Origin: Sphingobacteriaceae bacterium GW460-11-11-14-LB5
Lineage (GTDB): Bacteria; Bacteroidota; Bacteroidia; Sphingobacteriales; Sphingobacteriaceae
Direction: 5' to 3'
Length of the DNA: 64,000 nt
NCBI GenBank assembly: GCA_002151545.1
Contig: CP021237.1
Coordinates: forward strand, 5,270,001 to 5,334,000
Part shown: piece after piece, positions 50,388 to 59,810 of the stretch
How positions within the stretch are numbered: position 1 is the stretch's first letter
Layout: each line of letters begins with the position of its first letter
Translations under genes and position numbers: made by a program
Notes under the pieces: model-generated
What the model was told of the DNA's origin: nothing
The model's database searches: none
What the model saw: the letters and a program-made list of their open reading frames with translations, nothing else

Positions 50388-53300
50388 ATGAAAACAACTC
50401 TTAAAAATAATTTACGTTTAGGCCTTGGCTTATCGCTAATTATTCTATTTATCAGTTCGCTGGCTTCCTATATTAGTATTAACAACCTGATTAAAAGTAC
50501 CGAACTGGTTAAACACAGTGATGAAGTGATTTTAAATTCGGAGAGTATTATATCCTATTTAAAAGATGCTGAAACGGGTCAGCGGGGCTTTTTACTAACC
50601 GGAAACAAGGTGTTTTTAACACCTTATTACGGTGCAAGCGATTCGGCCGCAGTAATACTGAAAAGAGTTGAGCTTGATACCAAGGATAACAGCGTTCAGC
50701 AAAAAAATGTAGCAGCACTTAAAAGCATTCTTTTTAAAAGAATGGATATCATTAAATCGACTATTGAGATTAAAACTTTGGGCGGTGTTATTGATCCTAC
50801 AGTTTTGTTTCAGGGCAAGGTTTATATGGATGAGGCGAGGTCAATTGTCAGTAAAATGGTAATCGAAGAGAAAAGATTGCTTGAAGAAAGAACCAACGAA
50901 TTAAATAAACTAACCGCTTATACCCCGATACTGATTTTAATTGCGGCGCTGCTTGCCATTCTGATTACGTTGTTTTTTTACCGTAGAGTATCAATCGATT
51001 TTGATGAACGTGTTAAACTTCAACAGGAAATTGAAGATAAAAAATACGAGATGGAGAAACGTATTGTTGCCATTAAAGAAATTGCCTATCAAATTTCTAA
51101 CGGTAATTATGGCGTAAAACTCGATAGCCAAAGCCGGGATGATATTGGCGAACTTGCCGATTCGTTGAATACAATGTCAACATCATTGAAAAAATCTTTC
51201 GATACATTAGAAGAAAACGAATGGTTGCAAACTGGTGTAGCCAACTTAAACGTAAAAATGGTGGGCGAAAAAGACGTTTTCCATTTGGCAGAAGATATTA
51301 TAGCGTTTTTGGCCAATTATACCAGAAGCCAGATTGGTGCCATTTATTTATTTAAAGATGATGGATACCTGCACTTAAAAGGGCAGTATGCTTTACAAGG
51401 ACAAAATTTAGCCCAAACCATAGAACTTGGCCAGGGCTTAATTGGCCAGTCGGTTAAAACAGGTAAACCAATATTTCTGGACGATGTTCCGCAGAACGAA
51501 CTCACCGTTACGCACGCTACCGGGAATATAAAACCGGCACAGCTCATTGTGCTGCCAATTATTAGAAATGAAATTTCAATAGGCGGCTTAGAATTAGGTA
51601 CTATTGGTAAATACAGCGATCTGCAATTGCACTTTTTAAACCTGGTTTTATCTGATGTGGGTACTGCATTGCTGGGCGCACAAAACAGACAAAAGCTTCA
51701 GCAGTTATTAGAAGAAACGCAGGCACAATCAGAAGAATTGCAGGTTCAGCACAATGAGTTGGAAGGCTTAAATGCGGAGCTCGAAGCACAGGCACAGAAA
51801 CTTCAGGCCAGTGAAGAGGAATTACGTGTACAGCAAGAAGAACTGTTGCAAAGCAACCAGGAACTTGAAGAAAGAAGCAGCCTGCTGGAAGAAAAAAATG
51901 AACTGATAGAAGAGCGCAATATAGAGATTCAGCAAAAGGCCGAAGCTTTAGAATTGAGCACAAGGTATAAGTCAGAATTTTTGGCCAATATGTCGCACGA
52001 GTTAAGAACACCACTCAACTCAATATTGCTATTGTCGCGGTTAATGGCCGAAAATGAGGCGATGGATCGCGAGCACCAGGAATATGCAGAGGTTATTCAA
52101 AGTTCAGGTCAGGGGCTTTTGAGTTTAATCGACGAAATTTTAGATCTTTCTAAAATTGAAGCAGGCAAAATGGAACTCGATCGCACAAATATTAAGGTTG
52201 ATGAGATCATCTTTAACATGCGTTCGCTGTTTAACCCTTTGGCTAAAGAAAAAAACCTAAACTTTGTGATCGAAAAATCAGCAGAGGTACCTGAGTTTTT
52301 TCATACCGATAAAATGCGCTTAGAGCAGATTATCAAAAACCTGCTGTCAAACGCGATTAAATTTACTACCGTAGGTGCAGTAACCCTAAATATCAATAAG
52401 AATGAAAAGTTAGGTGCCCTGGTATTTAAAGTTACCGATACGGGCGTAGGCATTGCACCCGAAAAGCAAGGTATGGTATTCGAAGCCTTTCAACAGGCCG
52501 ATGGTTCTACACGTCGTAAGTTTGGCGGTACAGGCCTCGGGCTTTCCATTAGTAGAGAGCTGGCCAAATTATTGGGCGGTTACATTGATTTAAAAAGTAC
52601 GGAGGGCGAAGGAAGTATTTTTACGCTAACCTTACCTATTGACCGAAATAAAGGTTTTGACGGTGTTGTGCCGAGTGCAGATAAACCGGTAATCGCTTTA
52701 GAGCCGCCGGTAAAAAAAGTAAGCCATTTAACCGTCGAGAATATTCCGCAGGAGATTGAAGATGACCGCGATAATATTCAGCCTGATGATAAAGTGATTT
52801 TAATTGTTGAAGATGATACCCCTTTTGCCAAAACACTTTTAGATTTTACCCGTAAAAGAAACTATAAAGGTTTGGTTGCTGTTCGGGGCGATGCAGGTAT
52901 TGAAATGGCTAAAACCTTTAAACCACTTGCCATTTTACTCGATATCCAGCTGCCGGTTAAAGATGGCTGGCAGGTCATGGAAGAGCTGAAATCAGACCCT
53001 TCAACACGACCTATTCCAGTGCACATCATGTCTTCCTTGCAGGTTAAAAAAGAAAGTTTATTAAAAGGAGCGGTAGACTTTATAAATAAGCCTTTTGCTT
53101 TTGAGCACATGCAGGAGATATTTTCAAAACTGGAGCATGCCTTAAGCCGTCACCCTAAAAAGGTACTTATTGTTGAAGAAAATGAACAACACGCCAAGGC
53201 CTTAAGTTATTTTTTAAGCAATTTTAATATCCAGACAGAAATTGTTAACCAGGTTAACGAAAGTGTTTCTGCCCTGCATAAACCAGAGGTTAACTGCGTG

Positions 53301-53972
53301 ATTTTGGATATGGGCATTCCTGACAAACATGCTTACGAAACCCTGGAAGTGGTAAAGAAGACACCTGGTTTAGAGAATTTACCGATCATCATTTTCACCG
53401 GTAAAAACCTTTCAAAAGGAGAAGAAAACCGGATCAAACAATATGCTGATTCCATTGTGGTAAAAACGGCGCATTCTTATCAACGTATTTTGGATGAAGC
53501 AGGCCTGTTCCTTCACCTGGTAGAAGAAAAAAGTAAGGAAAAAACCAAAACACCTAAAAAGTTTTCAGAATTGCAGGATGTATTGGTGGGTAAAACCGTG
53601 CTGGTGGCAGATGATGATGTACGTAACATTTTCTCCTTAACCAAAATGTTAGAGCAGCATCAAATGAAAGTTGTAGCAGCCACTGATGGTAAAGAAGCGC
53701 TTAAACTATTAAACGAAAATCCGGAAATTGATGTCGTTTTAATGGACATGATGATGCCGGAATTAGATGGTTACGAAACGACAACCGCCATCAGGCAGGA
53801 TATTAAATACCGGAACCTGCCGATTTTGGCCGTTACGGCAAAAGCCATGATGGGCGATCGCGAAAAGTGTATTGCTGCAGGTGCATCCGATTACATTAGC
53901 AAACCGGTAGATATGGATCAGCTGATATCGTTATTAAGAGTATGGTTGTACGAAAATCATCATAAATCATAA
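50388..53972 (+). CDS. Large membrane hybrid histidine kinase (CHASE3-HAMP-GAF-HisKA-HATPase-3xREC)
   Basis: 1194 residues: membrane helix (about 11-33), CHASE3-like sensor (about 40-175, with DAETGQRGFLLTGN), second helix (about 178-198), HAMP, GAF (about 290-430), a Gln/Glu-rich coiled coil (about 435-525), HisKA with H537 (SHELRTPLNS), ATPase domain (to about 755) and three receivers with D852, D974 and D1120. The second receiver has a weaker acidic pocket (VEENEQ). This is a multi-input phosphorelay kinase; the ligand is unknown. Confidence 0.93.
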   Translation: MKTTLKNNLRLGLGLSLIILFISSLASYISINNLIKSTELVKHSDEVILNSESIISYLKDAETGQRGFLLTGNKVFLTPYYGASDSAAVILKRVELDTKDNSVQQKNVAALKSILFKRMDIIKSTIEIKTLGGVIDPTVLFQGKVYMDEARSIVSKMVIEEKRLLEERTNELNKLTAYTPILILIAALLAILITLFFYRRVSIDFDERVKLQQEIEDKKYEMEKRIVAIKEIAYQISNGNYGVKLDSQSRDDIGELADSLNTMSTSLKKSFDTLEENEWLQTGVANLNVKMVGEKDVFHLAEDIIAFLANYTRSQIGAIYLFKDDGYLHLKGQYALQGQNLAQTIELGQGLIGQSVKTGKPIFLDDVPQNELTVTHATGNIKPAQLIVLPIIRNEISIGGLELGTIGKYSDLQLHFLNLVLSDVGTALLGAQNRQKLQQLLEETQAQSEELQVQHNELEGLNAELEAQAQKLQASEEELRVQQEELLQSNQELEERSSLLEEKNELIEERNIEIQQKAEALELSTRYKSEFLANMSHELRTPLNSILLLSRLMAENEAMDREHQEYAEVIQSSGQGLLSLIDEILDLSKIEAGKMELDRTNIKVDEIIFNMRSLFNPLAKEKNLNFVIEKSAEVPEFFHTDKMRLEQIIKNLLSNAIKFTTVGAVTLNINKNEKLGALVFKVTDTGVGIAPEKQGMVFEAFQQADGSTRRKFGGTGLGLSISRELAKLLGGYIDLKSTEGEGSIFTLTLPIDRNKGFDGVVPSADKPVIALEPPVKKVSHLTVENIPQEIEDDRDNIQPDDKVILIVEDDTPFAKTLLDFTRKRNYKGLVAVRGDAGIEMAKTFKPLAILLDIQLPVKDGWQVMEELKSDPSTRPIPVHIMSSLQVKKESLLKGAVDFINKPFAFEHMQEIFSKLEHALSRHPKKVLIVEENEQHAKALSYFLSNFNIQTEIVNQVNESVSALHKPEVNCVILDMGIPDKHAYETLEVVKKTPGLENLPIIIFTGKNLSKGEENRIKQYADSIVVKTAHSYQRILDEAGLFLHLVEEKSKEKTKTPKKFSELQDVLVGKTVLVADDDVRNIFSLTKMLEQHQMKVVAATDGKEALKLLNENPEIDVVLMDMMMPELDGYETTTAIRQDIKYRNLPILAVTAKAMMGDREKCIAAGASDYISKPVDMDQLISLLRVWLYENHHKS

Positions 53973-53987
53973 ACCATTTTTTATTTT

Positions 53988-54359
53988 ATGCCTCAAAAAT
54001 TAATTCTCATAATTGATGATGATAACCGAAACATTTTTGCTTTAAAAGCTGTTTTAAAGGCCAAAGGTTTTGATTGTTTATCTGCTATAAGTGCCAAAGA
54101 AGGTTTTTCTATCCTGGAAAAGCACGATAATGTTGCCATTGTTTTAATGGATATGATGATGCCAGATATGGACGGTTATCAGGCCATTGCAGCCATGAAA
54201 AAATCGGCTAAAATGCAGAATATACCGGTATTAGCGGTAACCGCCCAGGCGATGGTTGGCGATAAGGAACGCTGCTTAAGCGCAGGAGCCTCGGGTTATG
54301 TTTCAAAACCGATAAATGTTGACGAGTTATTAATTCAAATAGAAAATTTTACAAAATAG
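53988..54359 (+). CDS. Stand-alone receiver protein
   Basis: 123 residues form a CheY-like receiver with the acidic pocket IDDDNRNIF and phospho-acceptor Asp in VLMDMMMPDMDG, plus SKPIN with the conserved lysine. It closely resembles the third receiver of the neighbouring hybrid kinase, suggesting duplication. The CheR gene starts three bases after its stop. Confidence 0.92.
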   Translation: MPQKLILIIDDDNRNIFALKAVLKAKGFDCLSAISAKEGFSILEKHDNVAIVLMDMMMPDMDGYQAIAAMKKSAKMQNIPVLAVTAQAMVGDKERCLSAGASGYVSKPINVDELLIQIENFTK

Positions 54360-54362
54360 CTG

Positions 54363-55181
54363 GTGATAAGTGATGCAATAGATAATGAACAGGTAGAAAT
54401 CCTGTTGAATGATGTTTTAGAAACTCACGGTTATGATTTTCTGGAATACTCTCATGCATCGATAAAAAGAAGGATTATACGCCTTTACGGACTGGATAAT
54501 TTTGTGAGTTTCGCTGAATTTCGTTACACCATTAAAACAGATAAGCAGTATTTTAAGCGTTTTTTAGAGGAGATTACGGTTAATGTTACCGAAATGTTCC
54601 GCGATCCTTCCTTTTATAAATCTTTGCGGAACGACGTACTTCCTGTACTGGGCACTTATCCGTTTATCCGGATCTGGGTGGCAGGCTGTTCTACCGGAGA
54701 AGAGGCTTATTCCCTTGCCATTGTTTTAAAAGAACTTAATTTGCTCAATAAATCGCTTATTTATGCCACAGATATTAATCCATCGGTTTTAGAAAAAGCA
54801 AAAAAAGGCATGTTTCCCTTAAATTACCTGAAGCAATATTCTGAAAATTATCTACAATCGGGCGGATTAAAAGATTTTTCTACTTATTACACGGCAAACT
54901 ACTCATTGGCAAAATTTGATGAAAGTTTAAATAGTAAAATGATTTTTTCTACGCATAACCTGGTTTCCGATCATTCTTTTAACGAATTTCAGCTTATTTT
55001 ATGTAGAAACGTATTAATTTATTTCGATAAAGACTTACAGCATAAAGTATTTAATCTATTTGATGGTAGCATCGAGAAATTAGGGTACCTTGCCCTAGGA
55101 AGTAAAGAAAGTCTGGAGTTCTGGCCAAAAGCCAAAGAATATAAAAGGGTTAAAATGGAGAAAATATGGCGGAAACTGTAA
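54363..55181 (+). CDS. cheR: CheR-type protein-glutamate methyltransferase
   Basis: 272 residues with the CheR helical N-terminus and the SAM-binding segment IRIWVAGCSTGEEAYSLAI, then ILCRNVLIYFD. The frame begins at a GTG (54363), since no ATG precedes the domain start; this is the best start available. No chemoreceptor gene is in the window, so its methylation target is unknown. It overlaps the cheB gene by 16 bases. Confidence 0.9.
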   Translation: MISDAIDNEQVEILLNDVLETHGYDFLEYSHASIKRRIIRLYGLDNFVSFAEFRYTIKTDKQYFKRFLEEITVNVTEMFRDPSFYKSLRNDVLPVLGTYPFIRIWVAGCSTGEEAYSLAIVLKELNLLNKSLIYATDINPSVLEKAKKGMFPLNYLKQYSENYLQSGGLKDFSTYYTANYSLAKFDESLNSKMIFSTHNLVSDHSFNEFQLILCRNVLIYFDKDLQHKVFNLFDGSIEKLGYLALGSKESLEFWPKAKEYKRVKMEKIWRKL

Positions 55182-55750
55182 ACCCTAAGCCATGTGGAGC
55201 CTTAATTATCGGCGGTTCGGCCGGTAGCTTAGATGTGCTGCTCGAAATTTTCCCTGCCTTAAGGAATGATATCAGTTTTCCTATTGTGTTAGTGGTGCAC
55301 CGTAAGGCCAGTAATGAATCTCTTTTAACTGATTTATTAAAATCGCGTACTACACTCGCGGTAAGTGAAGCAGAAGAGAAGGAATTTTTAAGTTCGGGTA
55401 AAGTTTTTATTGCACCTGCTGATTATCATATGCTGGTGGAGCAAGACCAAAGTATATCTTTAGATTATTCGGAAAAAGTAAATTATTCCCGGCCATCAAT
55501 TGATGTAACCTTTCAATCAGCAGCTGAGGTTTATAAAGAAAAATTAGTCTGTATTTTACTTTCAGGCTCCAACGCAGATGGAGTAGAAGGGTTAAAAAGT
55601 GTAAACAATTTTGGCGGTAGGGTGGTTATACAAAATCCAAATACGGCAATAATGCCGTATATGCCACAGCAGGCGGTACTGAACGTTAAACCGCATGTGT
55701 TATTGGATAGCCATGACATGGCTGATTATATAAATAAGTTAAATGATTAA
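55166..55750 (+). CDS. cheB: Stand-alone CheB-type methylesterase domain
   Basis: 194 residues covering only the methylesterase half of CheB, with S18 in GGSAGSLD, H45 in VVHRKAS and D138 in GSNADGVEG as the catalytic triad. The usual N-terminal receiver is absent; a separate receiver gene follows. It could deamidate or demethylate the partner protein of CheR. Confidence 0.9.
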   Translation: MAETVNPKPCGALIIGGSAGSLDVLLEIFPALRNDISFPIVLVVHRKASNESLLTDLLKSRTTLAVSEAEEKEFLSSGKVFIAPADYHMLVEQDQSISLDYSEKVNYSRPSIDVTFQSAAEVYKEKLVCILLSGSNADGVEGLKSVNNFGGRVVIQNPNTAIMPYMPQQAVLNVKPHVLLDSHDMADYINKLND

Positions 55751-55769
55751 TTGCTTTTCGGAGGTTAAT

Positions 55770-56135
55770 ATGATAGTTGCAAAAAAAGTATTTGTTTTTG
55801 ATGATAATAGGGACATCCTTGATCTCTGTACATTTATTTTGGAAGATGCGGGGTATGAGATAAAAACATCTGAAAATGCCAATAACATAGAAGAACAGGT
55901 TGCGGCCTATATGCCTGATCTGATTTTTATGGATAATTGGTTGCCCGATCTGGGCGGGATACAGGCTACTAAAGCATTAAAAAGCCACCCTGATTTAAAA
56001 CATATTCCGGTGATTTATTTTTCAGCCAATAATGATATATCTTCATTAGCGGATGAAGCTGGCGCGGATAGTTACTTATCAAAACCATTTGATATTGCTG
56101 CCCTCGAAGAAATTGTGAAAAAACATTTGAGCTAG
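55770..56135 (+). CDS. Stand-alone receiver protein, last gene of the cluster
   Basis: From ATG 55770, preceded by GGAGG (an unusual Shine-Dalgarno sequence for this group), 121 residues form a receiver with VFDDNRDIL, phospho-acceptor in IFMDNWLPDLGG and LSKPFD. The frame extends upstream to 55743 overlapping cheB, but the 55770 start is better. It ends the signalling cluster. Confidence 0.88.
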   Translation: MIVAKKVFVFDDNRDILDLCTFILEDAGYEIKTSENANNIEEQVAAYMPDLIFMDNWLPDLGGIQATKALKSHPDLKHIPVIYFSANNDISSLADEAGADSYLSKPFDIAALEEIVKKHLS

Positions 56136-56141
56136 CCCGAA

Positions 56142-56189
56142 GACTCACGAAGTTTGAAGAAGCTGGTGTGCAGGAAAACTTCGTGAGTC
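56142..56189. repeat. 14-bp inverted repeat GACTCACGAAGTTT
   Basis: GACTCACGAAGTTT (56142-56155) and AAACTTCGTGAGTC (56176-56189) pair perfectly over a 20-base loop, just after the receiver stop. It may end the signalling-cluster transcript although no T-run follows directly. A related AAACTTCG palindrome follows at about 56210. Confidence 0.6.
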
Positions 56190-56235
56190 TAGGATGAACC
56201 CTGCTAAACTTCCGAAGTTTTCTAGGGCTCGAAAG

Positions 56236-56347
56236 ATCGTCATTTCGAGCGGAGTGCAACGAAGTCGGGAACCACGTAGTACTCAGCGAAGCTAAATCTA
56301 TCGTGGCAGATCTCTCCATTCCACTGCGTTCCAGTCGAGATGACGAA
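56236..56347. repeat. Intergenic palindrome, CGTCATTTCGAGCGGAG family, expanded copy
   Basis: This copy starts CGTCATTTCGAGCGGAGTG and ends CAGTCGAGATGACG but carries about 30 extra bases in the middle (GAACCACGTAGTACTCAGCG), the longest of the three. Confidence 0.75.
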
Positions 56348-56364
56348 TTTTCTATTTTAAATCT

Positions 56365-57321
56365 TTATTCCTTTCCCCAGATCCTGGTGTTCAGGTCAAG
56401 CTCCTTAACAATATCGTACATAAACTTGATGGTGGAGATATCTTCATTTACGGTTTCCGGACTTAGCAATGATTTAAAAACAGGCGCTTCGAAATAATTC
56501 CGGTTCAGCGGGAAACCAATGTACATCCTCGATTCGATAAACGATAAACTGATGTTATACTTGGTTTGATGATTCAGGTTTAATATCCGCTCCATCATCG
56601 CAGGTGTGAGGATGTACCTGGATTCGACCTGATCGGAGCCATAAGTCACAAAAGTCTTATCAAATTCTACATTCTCCAATTGAATCACATCCTTACTGCC
56701 AAAAGAAAACAGGTTTTTTGAAAACCAGGCACCAAAAGCGGCTCCGAAATCTTTTGGCCTGACAATGGTTACACCATTAAATTTTTTGTTAAAATCGGCA
56801 GCAAAGATAATTCCCCTAAAAATGTCGTGCCACTCGGTTCGGGTTCCGTTTTTTGTTTGGGTTACGGTTTTATATTCGGCATGCACCTCTGCAAAGTAAA
56901 ACCGGGTTTTATCAGCACATCCGGTTACCAGGTCTTCTGTTTTATAACGATCAGGCTCAGTGCTGAACAACTGTGTATACATAAACTCCGAAGCTTCAAT
57001 TCCCTCGTAGGGATTAATTGACAGGCTTTCGTCTAAAAATTTAAGGGCAGCACCAATTACATTGGTTTTATAGGCATTTTGATAAGCTGTTAAAGAATCG
57101 TTGATCTTGAATAGTAAAACACCGCCATAAATAAGGGGAATTAAGCCCCCAATTACACCAGGAATGGGAAAGCTCAGGAAAAAACCCAGAATACAGACCA
57201 GAATACCCGCGGCAATAAAAATATAGCCTTTGGTTTGGGCGGCGGCAATTCTTTTGCGTTCTACCTCCATTGTAGCCAAAACTTGCTGTAAGGCTACATT
57301 ACTTGCAATATCGAACGACAT
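56365..57321 (-). CDS. DUF3137-family membrane protein
   Basis: 318 residues with two adjacent hydrophobic segments (about 33-50 and 54-70), then a soluble domain with FAEVHAEYKTVTQTKNG and FRGIIFAADFNK. DUF3137 proteins are often encoded beside LemA, as here. It starts on the LemA stop codon (TAATG overlap). Function unknown. Confidence 0.85.
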   Translation of the reverse strand: MSFDIASNVALQQVLATMEVERKRIAAAQTKGYIFIAAGILVCILGFFLSFPIPGVIGGLIPLIYGGVLLFKINDSLTAYQNAYKTNVIGAALKFLDESLSINPYEGIEASEFMYTQLFSTEPDRYKTEDLVTGCADKTRFYFAEVHAEYKTVTQTKNGTRTEWHDIFRGIIFAADFNKKFNGVTIVRPKDFGAAFGAWFSKNLFSFGSKDVIQLENVEFDKTFVTYGSDQVESRYILTPAMMERILNLNHQTKYNISLSFIESRMYIGFPLNRNYFEAPVFKSLLSPETVNEDISTIKFMYDIVKELDLNTRIWGKE

Positions 57322-57878
57322 TAATTATTGAAAAGTTCTTTAGCGCTAATGTTTTTACGTTCTTCGGCTGCGGTTTCTAAAACAGCAATCGGTTGGAAGT
57401 TTAACATGCCGGCAAATAAACTCCCCGGAAACATCATAATCGAATTGTTGTAATCGGTTACCGAAGCATTATAGGTTCTTTTGGCAGCTGCAATCTGTTC
57501 TTCGCTTTCGGTCCAGGTGGTTTGCAGGTTAATAAAGTTAGTATTGGCTTTTAAATCAGGGTAATTTTCGACATTAACCATTAAACCTTTCACACTACTG
57601 CTCAATTGGGCATCTAAATCTGCTTTTTCTGCATTGCTGATGTTAGGTGAGCCCGCTTTAGATCTCAGTTCAACTATTTTGGTCAAGGTTCCCTGCTCGT
57701 AAGTCGTGTATTGTTTCACCACTTCAACCAGGTTTGGAATAAGGTCGAAGCGCTTTTTAAGCATTACATCAATGGCCGAGAAGGCATTGGTTACCTGGTT
57801 TTTCTTCCCGATAAGTGAGTTGTAAAAGAAAATCCCGATAAGAAATATAAATCCGATAATAACGAGGGCAATAATCAT
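57321..57878 (-). CDS. lemA: LemA-family membrane protein
   Basis: 185 residues, N-terminal membrane helix (IALVIIGFIFLIGIFFY), then NAFSAIDVMLKKRFDLIPNLVEVVKQYTTYE, the LemA signature, and a helical coiled domain ending AAEERKNISAKELFNN. LemA proteins are exposed to the periplasm and of uncertain role. Coupled to the DUF3137 gene. Confidence 0.95.
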   Translation of the reverse strand: MIIALVIIGFIFLIGIFFYNSLIGKKNQVTNAFSAIDVMLKKRFDLIPNLVEVVKQYTTYEQGTLTKIVELRSKAGSPNISNAEKADLDAQLSSSVKGLMVNVENYPDLKANTNFINLQTTWTESEEQIAAAKRTYNASVTDYNNSIMMFPGSLFAGMLNFQPIAVLETAAEERKNISAKELFNN

Positions 57879-57928
57879 AATTTTAGTTTAAGGTTTAGAG
57901 AATAAAGATAACAAAAGGTTACAAAATG

Positions 57929-59743
57929 TTATCGCTTTTCATTTTGTTCCCGCGCTCTCTTTATCCGGCGTTCTAATCGTTTCTGTTTCCTTTGGATATG
58001 ATTGGCCCGCATGGCCTTAAACTTTGCAATATGCTCGCGCACTTCATTCTGTTTTTCTTCCGTTATACCGATGCTATATTTTATGCCGGTAAAGAGGCTC
58101 TTCCAGATCATGTTGAAGAATGATGTATTTACCGGCCTGCTGTAATTTACGGTTACAGGTACCAGCTTTCCGTCTGCACCCGGGTTTTCTGATTTGATGA
58201 TTAAAGCATTCGCTAAAAATGAAAGGAAACCACGGGTAACCAGGTGATCTTTTTCCGGATCGTTTTTCATCAGCGCTACCGAAAGGTCGTAGTACGAGAA
58301 AGCTACTGTTCCTTTTGCACCTAAATCGTTGGCTTTAAAATTAAACTTCAGTTTATCGACACTTCCGCGGTTAATGCGGACCAAACCAAGCGGTTTAGTA
58401 ATCTGATTTAAAACGCGCGCATTAAAGTTGTGTAAAACCCCGTTGTACGAAAATGCACCATCTTTAGCGGTAAGATCAAATATAAAGTTTACATCCAGCT
58501 TTCCCTGGCTAAACAGGTAAGTGTTTAGGTTTACCTCCATAATGGGGTTTATGGCTTTAATTTTTTCGAGGTTGGTGGCGTTTTTGATAATGCCTGAAGT
58601 ATGCTCAAAAGTAATCTGCCCTTTCTGGTTACTCTCGTTGTTGTAAACGGCGTAATTTACATTGATATCTTTCAACTGGATTTTCTGAACCAGAATAGGG
58701 GCACTAACAAGCTGTAAGAGTTGATGGGGGAATTTTCCAATCTTGTTTTCCTGTGGTTTTTTGGGGAGGCCGTTATGGTTAAACACCGAAATGAAACCAT
58801 TGGTAATGGCCATTTCTTTCGCCCAGAGTTCTTGTTTGCTAATGTATAGCGGCAAATCAATCCCATTAAGCATAATGTCGCTCATTTTGATGTTGAAGCG
58901 CTCTCTGGCATATCCGGCAACTTTACCAAAGTTCATCTCATCATGTAATGGCACTAAAGCAAAACTGTTAATCCTCAACTTACCTGTTGTAGCCCTGAAA
59001 TCCAGTTTGTCCAGTTTAATATCGTACATCTTATCTGGAGTATGGTATACATAGTTATTGAGGTTAATTACAATATCTTTAATCAGATAAAAACGCGAAG
59101 GATCTTCTGCAGAGGTCGAATCCACCAGGAGGTCGGTTAAGGTAATATTCAGGTCATCAATAGAGAAAGGCAATGAATTGCTTATATTTTTGTCGATGTA
59201 TTTAAAACTTACATCTTTAAACCGGATGCTTTTAATGCTAAATTCTTTCAGGTTTTTAGAGATGATCGCGTAAGGCGATTTAATGGGCCTTGGTGCCCGG
59301 CCCTCGTTAAAGCTAAACTGCTGATTCACCATCGTAACCTCAGGTTTATCAAATATAATTTCTTCCAGCTGAAGTTTTTTTTCGCGATATAAGGTTAATG
59401 GGTGGAAGCGTTTAACCACCAGTTTTTTTAAAGAAACCGTATACAAATTGTTTGGTGCTCTTTTTAAGGCGATAAGTTGTTTAAACCTGTTAGTATCGGG
59501 TATTATTTTTACGTTTTGTAAAGTGGCATTTCCGGTAAAAACATTGGTAGAAACCTTGGTGAAGCTAATGGTATATAAGCTATCGGTCGATTTGTAGAGC
59601 AGTGTTTTGATTCTATCGGTTAAAATAGGGCGGGATTTTACATTTAATAACCAGGCGATACTTGCAAGTACAATAAAAACACTGAGTAATGTACACGCAA
59701 TCCATTTAAAAACTTTGTAACGGTATCTTTTAGTATCAGGCAT
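57929..59743 (-). CDS. AsmA-like envelope protein, paralog 1
   Basis: 604 residues with an N-terminal membrane helix (ACTLLSVFIVLASIAWLL), long repetitive beta-strand-rich sequence such as FKDVSFKYIDK, and a very basic C-terminus (KRLERRIKRAREQ). FLSFLANALIIKSENP matches the neighbouring paralog. The overall pattern recalls AsmA/DUF748 proteins that act in transport of lipids to the outer membrane, but this is a weak assignment. Confidence 0.75.
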   Translation of the reverse strand: MPDTKRYRYKVFKWIACTLLSVFIVLASIAWLLNVKSRPILTDRIKTLLYKSTDSLYTISFTKVSTNVFTGNATLQNVKIIPDTNRFKQLIALKRAPNNLYTVSLKKLVVKRFHPLTLYREKKLQLEEIIFDKPEVTMVNQQFSFNEGRAPRPIKSPYAIISKNLKEFSIKSIRFKDVSFKYIDKNISNSLPFSIDDLNITLTDLLVDSTSAEDPSRFYLIKDIVINLNNYVYHTPDKMYDIKLDKLDFRATTGKLRINSFALVPLHDEMNFGKVAGYARERFNIKMSDIMLNGIDLPLYISKQELWAKEMAITNGFISVFNHNGLPKKPQENKIGKFPHQLLQLVSAPILVQKIQLKDINVNYAVYNNESNQKGQITFEHTSGIIKNATNLEKIKAINPIMEVNLNTYLFSQGKLDVNFIFDLTAKDGAFSYNGVLHNFNARVLNQITKPLGLVRINRGSVDKLKFNFKANDLGAKGTVAFSYYDLSVALMKNDPEKDHLVTRGFLSFLANALIIKSENPGADGKLVPVTVNYSRPVNTSFFNMIWKSLFTGIKYSIGITEEKQNEVREHIAKFKAMRANHIQRKQKRLERRIKRAREQNEKR

Positions 59744-59810
59744 TAAAAAATGAGAGCTGTGGTTTTATTAGCAATATACGGTTATAAACATATATATGAA
59801 AAATGTAAGA

